A DNA stretch of 64,000 nt from AG25 sp035517615 (GCA_035517615.1 DATIYM010000050.1:1-64000), one strand, 5' to 3'. Numbered from the stretch's first letter, positions 50,497-59,334 are shown. Translations and numbers: made by a program. Notes: generated by a model from the letters alone, not told the origin.

Positions 50497-52013
50497 TGTT
50501 CTGCTACCGCTGCGCCACGCCCATTCCGGAAAACAGCCGGTTCTGCCTCAGCTGCGGAGCACTCGTGCCTGAGGCAACGCTTCCCGGTCCGGAGGCCGAG
50601 ACCGCCGAGGAGGCGCCGGGTAGCGACCGCGAGCTCGAAATGCTGCTCAAAGCCGAGACCGCGGGGGAGTACGAAATCCTGCGTGAGATCGGCCGCGGCG
50701 CCATGGGGGTCGTGTATCTCGCCCGCGAGGTGTCGTTGGCACGCGACGTGGCGATGAAAGTCCTGCCACCCCACCTTACCTTCGGCAAGGGCGCCGTGGC
50801 CCGGTTTCGGCGGGAGGCGCGCACGGCCGCGGCCCTCGAGCATCCCAGCATCGTTCCCGTATACCGCGTCGCTCCGGGTGGCCGGATCTTCTGGTACACG
50901 ATGAAATACCTCGAGGGGCGCTCCCTCGCCGATGTGCTCAAGGAACAGAGCACGCTGCCGCTTCCCGCCGCGGTCACGATTCTCGAGCGAATCGGGAATG
51001 CGCTCGACTACGCTCACCAGCGTCACGTCATCCACCGCGACGTCAAACCCGGCAACGTGATGCTCGAGACGCACGGCCACGTGATCGTGACCGATTTCGG
51101 CATCGCGAAAGAAGCGGCGGCGGGAACACTCTCGGAAGCGATCGTGGGCACGCCGTTCTACATGTCGCCGGAACAGTGTCAGGGAGGGACGCTGAGCGGG
51201 GCGTCGGACCAATACTCGGTCGCCATCATGGCGTATCAGATGCTCACCGGAAAAGTCCCGTTCGACAGCCGTTCCGTCGTCGACCTGCTGCAAAAACACG
51301 TCGCTGAAGAGCCGCCGCCGCTGCTCGACCTTCCGCCCCACGTCGGCGCCGCCGTCCACCGTGCCCTCGCGAAAGAAGCCGCGAACCGGTTTCCCTCTGT
51401 CACCGCCTTCGTGCGCGCGCTCGCCGGCCCGACCGACGACAGCACGGTGCGTTTGCCGCGCTATTGGTCCATTCGCCCGCGGGCGCCCCGCAAGCCGGCG
51501 CCCGCCCCACCGGCACGGCCCCAGCGGCGCGCGAGAGCATGGTCGGCAGCCACGGCCGTAACGGTCGCCGGCTTCGGTCTCTGGGTATTGTCGGGAAGAG
51601 CCACCGGGTCACAGGCCCCCGTCCGGGAAGCGATACCGGGCGACTCGGCTGCGATCGTCATGCCCGCGCCACGCGCGGCCGCCTCCGCGTCGCCCGGACC
51701 GACACGTGTTGCGGCGAGCACAGCGACGGTGAGGCCAGCTCCGGACGTGTCACGTGCCCCAGCGGGTGTGGCCGTCGCGCCGAAACCGGCCGCGCGCGCG
51801 CTGCTCGTGGTGCAAACGGTGGGCGGCTGGGCCCGGATCTATGTAGACGGCGGCGCACCACGCGACGGCACGTCCTACCGGGCGGCTGTCTCGGCGGGCC
51901 ATCACCGGCTCCATCTCGAACGCCCCGGGTACCGGACGGTCGATTCGACCGTGGTGGTCGGTCCGCACGACACGCTCGTAGTGCGTGTTCCGCTCACGCG
52001 GGGTGGTTCGTGA
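50496..52013 (+). CDS. Zinc-ribbon Ser/Thr protein kinase with C-terminal PEGA domain
   Basis: A 505-aa membrane kinase. Zinc-ribbon CYRCATPIPENSRFCLSCG at 3-21; kinase at about 57-320 with IGRGAMGVVYLARE (P-loop), VAMKVLPPH, VIHRDVKPGNVML near 178, VTDFGIAKE (DFG) near 197 and GTPFYMSPEQ; Pro/Arg-rich juxtamembrane segment; TM near 348-367 (AATAVTVAGFGLWVLSG); Pro-rich stalk; and a PEGA-like beta-sandwich (GWARIYVDGG...GHHRLHLERPGYRTVDSTV) near 430-500. Coupled to the lipoprotein upstream and to the TPR-like protein downstream by overlapping codons. Confidence 0.9.
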   Translation: MFCYRCATPIPENSRFCLSCGALVPEATLPGPEAETAEEAPGSDRELEMLLKAETAGEYEILREIGRGAMGVVYLAREVSLARDVAMKVLPPHLTFGKGAVARFRREARTAAALEHPSIVPVYRVAPGGRIFWYTMKYLEGRSLADVLKEQSTLPLPAAVTILERIGNALDYAHQRHVIHRDVKPGNVMLETHGHVIVTDFGIAKEAAAGTLSEAIVGTPFYMSPEQCQGGTLSGASDQYSVAIMAYQMLTGKVPFDSRSVVDLLQKHVAEEPPPLLDLPPHVGAAVHRALAKEAANRFPSVTAFVRALAGPTDDSTVRLPRYWSIRPRAPRKPAPAPPARPQRRARAWSAATAVTVAGFGLWVLSGRATGSQAPVREAIPGDSAAIVMPAPRAAASASPGPTRVAASTATVRPAPDVSRAPAGVAVAPKPAARALLVVQTVGGWARIYVDGGAPRDGTSYRAAVSAGHHRLHLERPGYRTVDSTVVVGPHDTLVVRVPLTRGGS

Positions 52014-53530
52014 AGCGCGCTCTCGTACTGGGGTTTGCCCTGTCGCTCGCCGCCCGCATGGCGCTGGCGCAGGACGCCAATCTCCTGAAACGCGGGGCGG
52101 AAGCCTACGACGTGGCGGAATACGGCCGGGCAAAGCCGCTCTTGGTCGAGGGCTTGAACCCCGCGCTCAGCACGCACGATTCGCTGTGGATCGAAAGCGT
52201 GTATCGCCTCGCGCACATCCTCATCGAAGAGAACCACGACTCGCTGGCCGCGGTATGGCTGCGCTGGGCGATCCGGACGTATCCCGCAATCCCTCCCGAC
52301 ACACTGAATTTCCCGCCGGCCGTTCAGGATGCATTCGCCGCTGCGCAAAACGCCGTCCTGAAAGGCAAGGTCGGCGACACACTGCCGTTCATCAATTGGG
52401 AATGGATGGCGGGCGCCGCCGATTCGCTCGCCGGCTATGTTCGCCTGGCACGTGGCACGCAGGCGTCGGCGTTCATCGACGGCATCGGAGTGATCACCAC
52501 TGGAGAGATGCGGCGTGCTGCTCCGGGAAGCTACCGGCTCACGCTCGGCGCTCCGGGGCGCGCGCCCGTGACGGTCACGCGCGAAGTCCTGCCAGGAATC
52601 ACGACCGTGATACCCGCACGCAGTGCCGCGGCGGGCGCCGTGCCGGCGGACGTCGGGTGTTCCGCTCGGAACCCTGGTGGGAATCGAGCGGACAAAACGC
52701 TGCAGCTCGGTCTCGAGCACTGGTACCGCGGCGTGCTCGATTCAGCCGTGGTCGATTTCGCGGCGGCGATCTCCGCCGACCCATTCGTCGCGCTCGATTC
52801 GGGATGCGCGAGTTTGCCGGTCGCGTCCGCCTTTGGCGCGGCGCGCCGGTCCACGCAGTCGGTCGCGCTCCGCGGTTCGAGTGATACGACGCTCGACGTG
52901 ACGAGGGGACATTGGCCCCTGGCCCTCGCCGTGGGTCGACCCGGAGCGGTCGCGGTGCGGCTCTCGCGCGTCGACTCGTCGCACGCCGAGTGGCCCATTG
53001 CGACGTCGCAGGTGGACTCGACGGCGGTCTTATCAGTGTCGCTCACTGATCCCGATCGTCGCCGCTTGCCTTTCGGTACGTATCGGGTGCGCGCCACGTA
53101 TTCCTCGGGCGACGCCAAGGGTGAGGCCGGGCTCACGTTCGAGATCCTCGCACCGGATACCCTGGCGCGCGAAGCGCCGCCCGCCGCGTCGGCCTACAAA
53201 CCCGAGACTCAGGCGGGGCCTCGTCCGACTTCGAGTATCCTGAAAGGCGTGGCGCTCGGCGCGGCAGTGGCGGCGATTCCGATGGTATTGGGACACTCGG
53301 GCTTCGAGAGCAGCGAACGGGAAGAACGCGCGATGGTGGTGGGGTTCACGGCAGCGGTCGGCGGCCTCGCGGGGTTCATGCTCGGCCGCCACCAGGTGCC
53401 TGCGCCCGAGAACGTCGCCTACAACCAGGCGTTGCGGACCGCGTGGGAGGATCGCGATCGGGCCATCAGCGCCACCAATGCCGCGCGCCGTGACGGATCC
53501 CTGGTGCGCATTCGGGTGGTGGCACAATGA
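52010..53530 (+). CDS. Secreted TPR-like hypothetical protein
   Basis: A 506-aa protein with a signal peptide (KRALVLGFALSLAARMALAQ), an N-terminal helical region like a TPR pair (LKRGAEAYDVAEYGRAKPLLVEGL, VYRLAHILIEENHDSLAAVWLRWAI), central beta-rich PEGA-like stretch (ASAFIDGIGVITTGEMRRAAPGSYRLTLGAPGR near 145-180), and one or two C-terminal hydrophobic segments (ILKGVALGAAVAAIPMVLG, VVGFTAAVGGLAGFMLG). GTG 52010 overlaps the kinase stop (GTGA). No family name; context suggests a partner of the kinase in the envelope. Confidence 0.65.
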   Translation: MKRALVLGFALSLAARMALAQDANLLKRGAEAYDVAEYGRAKPLLVEGLNPALSTHDSLWIESVYRLAHILIEENHDSLAAVWLRWAIRTYPAIPPDTLNFPPAVQDAFAAAQNAVLKGKVGDTLPFINWEWMAGAADSLAGYVRLARGTQASAFIDGIGVITTGEMRRAAPGSYRLTLGAPGRAPVTVTREVLPGITTVIPARSAAAGAVPADVGCSARNPGGNRADKTLQLGLEHWYRGVLDSAVVDFAAAISADPFVALDSGCASLPVASAFGAARRSTQSVALRGSSDTTLDVTRGHWPLALAVGRPGAVAVRLSRVDSSHAEWPIATSQVDSTAVLSVSLTDPDRRRLPFGTYRVRATYSSGDAKGEAGLTFEILAPDTLAREAPPAASAYKPETQAGPRPTSSILKGVALGAAVAAIPMVLGHSGFESSEREERAMVVGFTAAVGGLAGFMLGRHQVPAPENVAYNQALRTAWEDRDRAISATNAARRDGSLVRIRVVAQ

Positions 53531-54174
53531 TCCGGCTCCAGATCCGAGACGTGCTGCCGATCGCGATGCTCGCGGCCGTCCAGCCGCTCGACGCTCAGAA
53601 CCCGATCCGCGTGCAGGCGACGGCGATCACGAGCATCGTGCACGAGCGCGCGGAGATCCCCGGTGATCAAGAGGAGACGGGCGGCACGTGGGTTGGGGGG
53701 GCGGTTACCGCGTCACGGGGGCCGTTGCGCTTCGAGCTGCAGGGCCTGCGAGGGCAAATGTCCGGCTCGTCCGCGGCGATGGTGGAGCGTGAAGGCGGCG
53801 AAATGCGCATCAACGGACTCGTGCGCGCGAGCAGCTGGTTCGAGGCGGGTGCGGCGTACACCGCGCGCACGTTCAGCTCGACTGAGGGTTATCAGCGCTG
53901 GTCGATTGTTTCGCTTACCGCGGCGCTCCAAACCGCCCTGGGCGATTCGCTGATCCGCGGTGTGGCCCGCGCGTCGTTCAGTCCTCTCGTAAGCGCCACG
54001 CTTCCCCAGGACCCGAGCACGGGGTTGGGAACGGAAGTCGGAGTGGTCGCGTCGCTGCCGCATGCCCCGTTCTCGTTCGAGGCGTCGTACCGGTTCGAGC
54101 GGTATTCGTTCACGAATGACGCCAGGGTCGAGGAGCTCGACTGGGTGAACCTCGCGGTGCACTGGAAGATCTGA
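53527..54174 (+). CDS. Hypothetical secreted protein, possible small outer-membrane barrel
   Basis: A 215-aa protein with a probable signal (LPIAMLAAVQPLDAQ) and alternating-strand sequence (GPLRFELQGLRGQ, SWFEAGAAYTARTF, FSFEASYRFERYSF) ending in VNLAVHWKI. The strand pattern and exposed aromatic ending suggest an outer-membrane beta-barrel, but the usual C-terminal Phe is absent. ATGA overlap with the upstream gene makes it the fourth and last member of the unit. Function unknown. Confidence 0.55.
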   Translation: MIRLQIRDVLPIAMLAAVQPLDAQNPIRVQATAITSIVHERAEIPGDQEETGGTWVGGAVTASRGPLRFELQGLRGQMSGSSAAMVEREGGEMRINGLVRASSWFEAGAAYTARTFSSTEGYQRWSIVSLTAALQTALGDSLIRGVARASFSPLVSATLPQDPSTGLGTEVGVVASLPHAPFSFEASYRFERYSFTNDARVEELDWVNLAVHWKI

Positions 54175-54198
54175 CTTCTGGAGGTAAGGAGCTCTGCG

Positions 54199-54756
54199 TT
54201 ATGTCTCCGACGGAGTGTGTTTTCGCGCGCCCAGCCAGAGCCACAACGAAAACGCCATTCCCAGGAGCATGGCAGCGCCACTGATCCAAGCCGCGTACAC
54301 GACGGCACGCGCTCGCTCCAAGTCCCGATGCCAATCCTCCAAGACGCGGCGAGCGCTGTCGACCAAGGCAGGCTTGGAAGACCCACCTGGACGAAGGGCG
54401 GTGTAAACCAGCGCCTCCGATGCGGAGAAACCGCTGACCATTTTCGTTTGCCACAAGTCACGGTCCCGCAAAGTGTCTTCGCGCGCCGCTCGATACGAAG
54501 AGTAGTCCGTACCACGTGCGAGCGAGTGGCTCGCGCGTTCAACGTTCGGTATGTAGGTGAAGCCCACTACCACGAGCACAAACACGTAGACTGCGGCTGC
54601 CACCAACAGCATCAGCAGTTGACGGCCGTGGAGCTGCGCGAGCCAATTACCGGCGTCCTTGGTCATCCTGCTAAGGTGCTGGCCGATACCCTTCATGGCC
54701 ATACGCCAAGGGGCACGCGGAGGGTGCCGCGAAGGTTGGGGACGGCGTAAGTTCAT
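54199..54756 (-). CDS. Hypothetical two-span membrane protein
   Basis: A 185-aa protein with a basic N-terminus, TM1 (LLMLLVAAAVYVFVLVVVGF) near 47-66, an extracytoplasmic helical stretch of about 85 residues, and TM2 (AVVYAAWISGAAMLLGMAFSLWLWLG) near 153-178. This layout resembles a sensor domain without an effector. ATG 54756 is the first start that does not run through the tRNA; Met 54702 is equally possible and would drop a Pro/Arg-rich leader. No family recognised. It lies divergent from the tRNA-Leu gene. Confidence 0.5.
   Translation of the reverse strand: MNLRRPQPSRHPPRAPWRMAMKGIGQHLSRMTKDAGNWLAQLHGRQLLMLLVAAAVYVFVLVVVGFTYIPNVERASHSLARGTDYSSYRAAREDTLRDRDLWQTKMVSGFSASEALVYTALRPGGSSKPALVDSARRVLEDWHRDLERARAVVYAAWISGAAMLLGMAFSLWLWLGARKHTPSET
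54748..54753 (+). promoter_or_regulatory. Putative minus-10 (TAAGTT) of tRNA-Leu
   Basis: TAAGTT ends 16 nt before the first base of the mature tRNA and fits the TANNTT minus-10 pattern of this window, leaving a short 5' leader for RNase P. No clear minus-35. Confidence 0.35.
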
Positions 54757-54769
54757 GAGCAGCAACAAC

Positions 54770-54851
54770 GCGACCGTGGCGGAACTGGTAGACGCGCAGG
54801 ACTTAGAATCCTGTGGGGCAACCCGTGGGGGTTCGAGTCCCTCCGGTCGCA
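54770..54851 (+). tRNA. tRNA-Leu (anticodon UAG)
   Basis: The 82-nt sequence folds as a class II tRNA: acceptor GCGACCG pairing fully with CGGTCGC, discriminator A, anticodon stem CAGGA/TCCTG with loop CTTAGAA giving anticodon TAG, a long variable arm (TGGGGCAACCCGT) and a T-arm with TTCGAGT. The CCA end is not encoded. The UAG anticodon reads CUA and other CUN leucine codons. A coding gene starts 17 nt downstream. Confidence 0.95.
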
Positions 54852-54868
54852 TCGAGGAGGAAGAGACC

Positions 54869-55171
54869 ATGCTCGGCAACCGCCCGATGTCCGAATGGAT
54901 CGCGCAGTACTCGCAGAGCCACCAGAATCCCGTCAACCGTTTCTGCCACACGATCGGCATCCCGCTGATCGCCCTCTCGATTCCGCTTTTCGTCGTGGCC
55001 GCTATCCTGCGGCGGCTGTGGGCCGTCCCGGTCACGCTGTTCGTGGTCGGCTGGATCTTTCAGTTCGTCGGCCACGCATTCGAAGGCAAGCCGCCCGAGT
55101 TCTTCCACGACTGGCGCTTCTTGTTTGTCGGGTTGCGGTGGTGGGCCAGCAAGATCCGGGGGCGCGCGTAG
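54869..55171 (+). CDS. DUF962 / Mpo1-like membrane protein
   Basis: A 100-aa protein with the DUF962 pattern: YSQSHQNPVNRFCHTIGIPL near 14-33 (conserved His residues), two or more hydrophobic helices (ALSIPLFVVAAIL, VTLFVVGWIFQFVGHAFEG) and KPPEFFHDWRFLFVG. The yeast relative Mpo1 is an iron-dependent dioxygenase acting on 2-hydroxy fatty acids; the His-rich sites are kept here, the bacterial role is unproven. AGGAGGAAGAG precedes the ATG. Possibly co-transcribed with tRNA-Leu. Confidence 0.85.
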   Translation: MLGNRPMSEWIAQYSQSHQNPVNRFCHTIGIPLIALSIPLFVVAAILRRLWAVPVTLFVVGWIFQFVGHAFEGKPPEFFHDWRFLFVGLRWWASKIRGRA

Positions 55172-55345
55172 GGTCGTCATGCGTCCTGCCGCGCCGGATC
55201 ACGCGGCGACTGCGCTTGACCCGGATCTTCTATCGGACCACGTGGGCTCCGTTTCGCGCTCTGGGCGGGAGGATCGCGGAACTCAATCGGCGGGGTCATT
55301 CACTTCCCCGGCCGCACGATGAATTCGGTAGCGAAGTGATCCGGT

Positions 55346-55351
55346 TAGATT
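55346..55351 (+). promoter_or_regulatory. Putative minus-10 (TAGATT) for leaderless tig
   Basis: TAGATT ends 7 nt before the tig ATG. The 13-mer GGTTAGATTTCCG is repeated exactly just before clpP. No Shine-Dalgarno is visible. Confidence 0.5.
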
Positions 55352-55358
55352 TCCGCCC

Positions 55359-56621
55359 ATGGTCGATATCGAGATCAAGAAGACCGCCACCGAACCCGGG
55401 TCCGCGTCGATCGCGGTAACCGTGCCTGTCGAGCGGGTGCGCGAAGCCGAAACCCAGGCCACGACGGCCTACCAACAGCGCGTGCGGCTGCCCGGATTCC
55501 GGAAGGGCAAGGCACCCGCCGCGATCGTGAAGAAGCAGTTTGCCGACGACATTCGGCAGCAGGTGCTTCAGGAGGTGATCCGCGACAGCTGGAGCGCCGC
55601 CCTCAAGCAGGAGTCGCTCAAGCCGATCGCCGATCCGCATATTCACAACCTCAAGTGGGATCAGGGCGCGCCGCTCACGTTCGAGTTTCACGTCGAGGTG
55701 CGGCCGGACTTGACGCTCGAGCGCACCGGCGGGTTTCGGATCGCGCGGACGGTCGCGCCGATCACCGAGGAGCAGGTGAGCGCGCAGCTCGAGGAATTAC
55801 GCGAGCAGCGCGCGCCCTGGACTCCGGTCACCGACGAATCCCCCAAACCCAAGGACCTGGTGAGCGTGACGATCGCGCAGGGAACGGGCGACGCCGCAAC
55901 CGACCCCCAGGCGCATCAGATCGTGATCGGTGAAGGGCAAGCGATCCCCGAGGTCGAGGAACGGATCATGGGCCTCAAGCCGGGCGCGACGGTCGACGCC
56001 ACGGTACACTTCCCGGCCGACTTCCCGGATGAAACGAAGCGAGGCCAGAGCCGCGACGTGCGGATCACGCTGCACGAAGTGAAGCGCCAGCAGCTGGCGT
56101 CACTCGACGACGCGTTCGCGCGCGAAGTAGGGGATTTCGAATCGCTCGACGCGCTGCGGCGCGCCGTTCGAGAGGACCTGGAAAGAGACGCCCAGCGGGA
56201 GGCCGACGCGCGGGTCCGGAGCGAGCTGATCGAGCAGATCGTGTCGGCCAATCACGTGACCGCGCCGCGGCCCCTCGTCGATCGCGCGTTGCGCGTGCTC
56301 GCGCAAGCCTACGGCATCACCGCGGAGCAGTTCGAGAAGTTCGCCACGGATTTCCGGCCGATCGCCGAGGCGCAGGTACGCCGGGATCTGGTGCTCGATT
56401 TCATCACCGAGAAGGAGCAGCTGCGTGTCACCGAGGCGGAAGTCGACGCGCGGATCGCGGAGCTCGCTAAACGCCGCAACGTCTCAGCGGCCGAGGCGCG
56501 GGCGGCACTCGAGAAGAACAAGCGGCTGCGGGAGCTCGAGCACGGGATGACCGAGGAAAAGGTGTTCCAGCATCTGCTCGCGCAATCGACGGTGGAGGAA
56601 GCCACGCCCCCACCTGGTTAG
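55359..56621 (+). CDS. tig: Trigger factor
   Basis: A 420-aa ribosome-associated chaperone and prolyl isomerase. Ribosome-binding domain with RLPGFRKGKAPAAIVKKQF near 45-62 (the GFRxGK signature), a FKBP-type PPIase domain (about 145-235; PKPKDLVSVTI, FPADFPDETKRGQSRDVRITLHEVK) and the helical C-terminal arms. The length is normal. The 187-bp gap upstream holds nothing beyond the promoter. It is followed by clpP and clpX, the common tig-clpP-clpX order. Confidence 0.96.
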   Translation: MVDIEIKKTATEPGSASIAVTVPVERVREAETQATTAYQQRVRLPGFRKGKAPAAIVKKQFADDIRQQVLQEVIRDSWSAALKQESLKPIADPHIHNLKWDQGAPLTFEFHVEVRPDLTLERTGGFRIARTVAPITEEQVSAQLEELREQRAPWTPVTDESPKPKDLVSVTIAQGTGDAATDPQAHQIVIGEGQAIPEVEERIMGLKPGATVDATVHFPADFPDETKRGQSRDVRITLHEVKRQQLASLDDAFAREVGDFESLDALRRAVREDLERDAQREADARVRSELIEQIVSANHVTAPRPLVDRALRVLAQAYGITAEQFEKFATDFRPIAEAQVRRDLVLDFITEKEQLRVTEAEVDARIAELAKRRNVSAAEARAALEKNKRLRELEHGMTEEKVFQHLLAQSTVEEATPPPG

Positions 56622-56624
56622 ATT
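56619..56624 (+). promoter_or_regulatory. Putative minus-10 (TAGATT) for clpP, overlapping the tig stop codon
   Basis: The hexamer shares its TAG with the tig stop and ends 8 nt before ATG 56633. Together with the identical 13-mer before tig it suggests a separate leaderless promoter for clpP. Confidence 0.45.
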
Positions 56625-56632
56625 TCCGGCGT

Positions 56633-57289
56633 ATGTCATCCCGAGCATCCTGGAGGAGTGAGGCCGTGACCGTCAGTCAGATTTATCCGCCCTACATCAT
56701 CGAACGCTCGAGCCGCGGCGAGCGCACCTACGACATTTTCAGCCGCCTGCTCATGGACCGGATCGTGTTCCTGGGCACGCAGATCAATGACGAGGTCGCG
56801 AATATCATCATCGCGCAGCTCCTGTTCCTGGATGCGGACAATCCCGAGCGCGACATTTATCTGTACATCAACAGCCCGGGCGGCCTGGTGTCGTCGGGAA
56901 TGGCGATTTACGACACGATGCAGTTCCTGCGCGCGCCGGTGAACACGATCTGCATGGGGATGGCGGCGTCGATGGGCTCGTTCCTGCTCACCGCCGGACG
57001 CAAAGGCAAGCGTTCCGCCCTGCCACATGCGCGCATCATGATGCATCAGCCCTCAGGTGGCGCGCAGGGGACGGCGGCGGACATCGAGATTCAAGCCCGG
57101 GAAATCCTCTATTTGCGGGGCAAGCTGAACGACCTCTATGCCAAGCATACCGGCAAGCCCCGGGAGCAGATCGAAAAGGACATGGACCGGGATCGCTTCA
57201 TGTCGGCCGAAGAAGCCCGTGAATACGGGCTAATCGACCATGTTATTGCAAACTACCAGGAAGTATTGGATGATGGGAAAAAGCGCTAA
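56633..57289 (+). CDS. clpP: ATP-dependent Clp protease proteolytic subunit
   Basis: A 218-aa ClpP serine protease. Conserved SRGERTYDIFSRLLMDRIVFLG, INSPGGLVSSGMAIYDTMQF, catalytic Ser in GMAASMGSFLLTAG near 113, His in PHARIMMHQPSGG near 138, and Asp near 187 in the DRDRFMSAEEA region. ATG 56633 matches the leaderless promoter; GTG 56666, preceded by a good GGAGG-type site, gives 207 aa and a start closer to other ClpPs, so two start sites are possible. clpX follows after 41 nt. Confidence 0.97.
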   Translation: MSSRASWRSEAVTVSQIYPPYIIERSSRGERTYDIFSRLLMDRIVFLGTQINDEVANIIIAQLLFLDADNPERDIYLYINSPGGLVSSGMAIYDTMQFLRAPVNTICMGMAASMGSFLLTAGRKGKRSALPHARIMMHQPSGGAQGTAADIEIQAREILYLRGKLNDLYAKHTGKPREQIEKDMDRDRFMSAEEAREYGLIDHVIANYQEVLDDGKKR

Positions 57290-57330
57290 TGCTTGCGCCG
57301 GACCCCGCCCCCTCCCATACTAAGAGTTGA

Positions 57331-58581
57331 ATGTCGCACGATAAGCACCTCCGCTGCTCCTTCTGCGGCAAATCGAAGGACTCGGTCCGGAAGTTCATCT
57401 CCGGACCGTCGGTCTACATTTGCAATGAGTGCATTGCGCTCTGCAATGAGATCCTGGCGGAGGACGAAGAGCGCGAAGTCTCCGAAGCGATCACCCAGGT
57501 CCCGACGCCATCCGAAATCAAGGACGTCCTGGACCAGTACGTGATCGGCCAGGAGCGCGCCAAGAAAACACTCGCCGTTGCGGTCTACAATCATTACAAG
57601 CGCATCAACTCGCATCAGGGCCGCGAAGGCGAGGTCGAGCTCGACAAGAGCAACATTCTCCTGATCGGCCCGACCGGCGTGGGCAAGACGCTGCTGGCGC
57701 AGACGCTCGCCCGGATTCTCGACGTGCCGTTCACCATCGCGGACGCCACCACGCTCACCGAAGCCGGCTACGTGGGCGAGGACGTCGAGAACATCCTGGT
57801 GCGCCTGCTCCAGGCGGCCGACTTCAACGTGTCGGAAGCGGAGCGCGGTATCGTCTACATCGACGAAATCGATAAAATCGCCCGCAAATCTGAGAACCCC
57901 AGCATCACCCGCGACGTCTCGGGCGAGGGCGTGCAGCAGGCCCTGCTCAAGATCCTCGAGGGGACGGTGGCGAGCGTCCCGCCCCAGGGCGGCCGCAAGC
58001 ATCCGCAGCAGGAGTACATCCAGGTCAACACCAAGGACATCCTGTTCATTTGCGGCGGCGCGTTCGACGGGCTCGAGAAGATCATCGAATCCCGCACCGG
58101 CCGGCGGCAGATCGGCTTCACCAAAGAGGAAGTGGCCCAGGGAGCGGCGGAGAAGGTCAAGCGCAATCCATTCTCCGACGTCGAGCCCGACGACCTGCTG
58201 CGCTACGGCCTGATCCCCGAGCTCGTGGGGCGGCTCCCGGTCGCCGTGCCGCTCGACGCATTGGACGAGGGCGCGCTGATGCGGATCCTGGTCGAGCCCA
58301 AGAACGCGCTGGTGAAGCAGTATCAGCGGCTGTTCGAGCTCGAAGACGTCCGCCTCACCCTCGAAAAAGAGGCTTTGAACGCCATCGCGCTGAAGGCGCT
58401 GAAGCGCGGCACTGGCGCGCGCGGGTTACGGGCCATCCTCGAGGAGATGATGACCGACATCATGTTCGAGCTGCCCAGCCGCGACGACGTGCGCGAGGTC
58501 GCGATTACCGCCGAGTGCGTCACCGCGGGCCGGGCCCCGCTGCTCGTCACCGAACGCGTCCGCCAGAAGAAAGAAGCCTGA
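57331..58581 (+). CDS. clpX: ClpX AAA+ unfoldase
   Basis: A 416-aa ClpX. N-terminal zinc-binding domain with CSFCGK at 10-15 and CNEC at 32-35; AAA+ core with GPTGVGKTLLAQTLAR near 112 (Walker A), AEAGYVGEDVENI-like pore loop, GIVYIDEIDKIARK near 175 (Walker B), the ClpP-binding IGF loop (QIGFTKE) near 262 and GLIPELVGRLPV. It feeds substrates to ClpP. The CTGA overlap at its end starts engB. Confidence 0.97.
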   Translation: MSHDKHLRCSFCGKSKDSVRKFISGPSVYICNECIALCNEILAEDEEREVSEAITQVPTPSEIKDVLDQYVIGQERAKKTLAVAVYNHYKRINSHQGREGEVELDKSNILLIGPTGVGKTLLAQTLARILDVPFTIADATTLTEAGYVGEDVENILVRLLQAADFNVSEAERGIVYIDEIDKIARKSENPSITRDVSGEGVQQALLKILEGTVASVPPQGGRKHPQQEYIQVNTKDILFICGGAFDGLEKIIESRTGRRQIGFTKEEVAQGAAEKVKRNPFSDVEPDDLLRYGLIPELVGRLPVAVPLDALDEGALMRILVEPKNALVKQYQRLFELEDVRLTLEKEALNAIALKALKRGTGARGLRAILEEMMTDIMFELPSRDDVREVAITAECVTAGRAPLLVTERVRQKKEA

Positions 58582-59171
58582 CCCCGAGCTTCATCGGCTC
58601 GTTCCCCCGAGCCGACGTCGTACTTCCAGACCCACTCCCTGAAGTCGCTTTCGTTGGCCGCTCGAATGTCGGGAAATCGAGCCTGTTGAACGCGCTCGTG
58701 GGACAACGCATCGCGCGCGTGTCCGCGACACCGGGGAAGACCACGATGCTGAACGTGTTCCGCGTGGAATTCGAGAAGGCGTCGCTGTACCTGATCGATC
58801 TTCCCGGTTACGGCTACGCGCGCGCCTCGCACGCGGAGCGGGGCCGGTTCCGCCAACTGATCCGCCACGCGATCGACCGCCCGCTGCTCGCCGGGGTGAT
58901 CTGGTTACTCGACATCCGGCGCGAGCCCTCGCGCGACGACACCAGCATCCACGAGGTGTTCGCGGCAGCGGGCTCGCCGATCCTTGCGGCCCTGACCAAG
59001 GGCGACACACTCGCCCGTGGGCGGCGTCTCGATCGTGCGCGCATCCTCGGCGCGGCCTTGAGCCTTCCGCCCGATCAAGTGATCACGACGAGCGCGCGCA
59101 CGCGTGAGGGCATCCCGGAGCTGCGCCAGGCGGTCGCCGCCCTCGCGCTTCAGGGGCCGACCACCGCGTAG
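58578..59171 (+). CDS. engB: Ribosome biogenesis GTPase EngB (YihA/YsxC), CTG start
   Basis: A 197-aa small GTPase needed for 50S assembly. VAFVGRSNVGKSSLLNAL near 30 (G1), ATPGKTTMLNVF (G2), LIDLPGYGYA (G3), ALTKGDTL (G4, usual TKxD with Gly inserted) and TTSARTREGI (G5). No ATG, GTG or TTG lies between the ClpX stop and the conserved core; the best start is CTG 58578 overlapping the clpX stop as CTGA, giving MTPSFIGSFPRADVVLPD. A GTG about 22 codons upstream would extend into clpX. Confidence 0.9.
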   Translation: MTPSFIGSFPRADVVLPDPLPEVAFVGRSNVGKSSLLNALVGQRIARVSATPGKTTMLNVFRVEFEKASLYLIDLPGYGYARASHAERGRFRQLIRHAIDRPLLAGVIWLLDIRREPSRDDTSIHEVFAAAGSPILAALTKGDTLARGRRLDRARILGAALSLPPDQVITTSARTREGIPELRQAVAALALQGPTTA

Positions 59172-59280
59172 GTCTGCCGGGCAAGACAGCGGGGTACTAA
59201 CCCGAATTGATTTGTCGGGATTAAAGGGGTCAAGGGAAAGCTCGGTGACCCAGGTCGTAGGCACTCTCATCCCGATGGTG

Positions 59281-59286
59281 TAGCTT
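59281..59286 (+). promoter_or_regulatory. Putative minus-10 (TAGCTT) for the 205-aa secreted protein
   Basis: TAGCTT lies 48 nt before the downstream ATG, within the only intergenic space (163 bp) after engB. It matches the TANNTT pattern and the ffh element exactly. No clear minus-35. Confidence 0.3.
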
Positions 59287-59334
59287 GGCTGCTGCTCAAT
59301 GACGCCGTCGCAGCACTGACGGAGGACGGAACCA

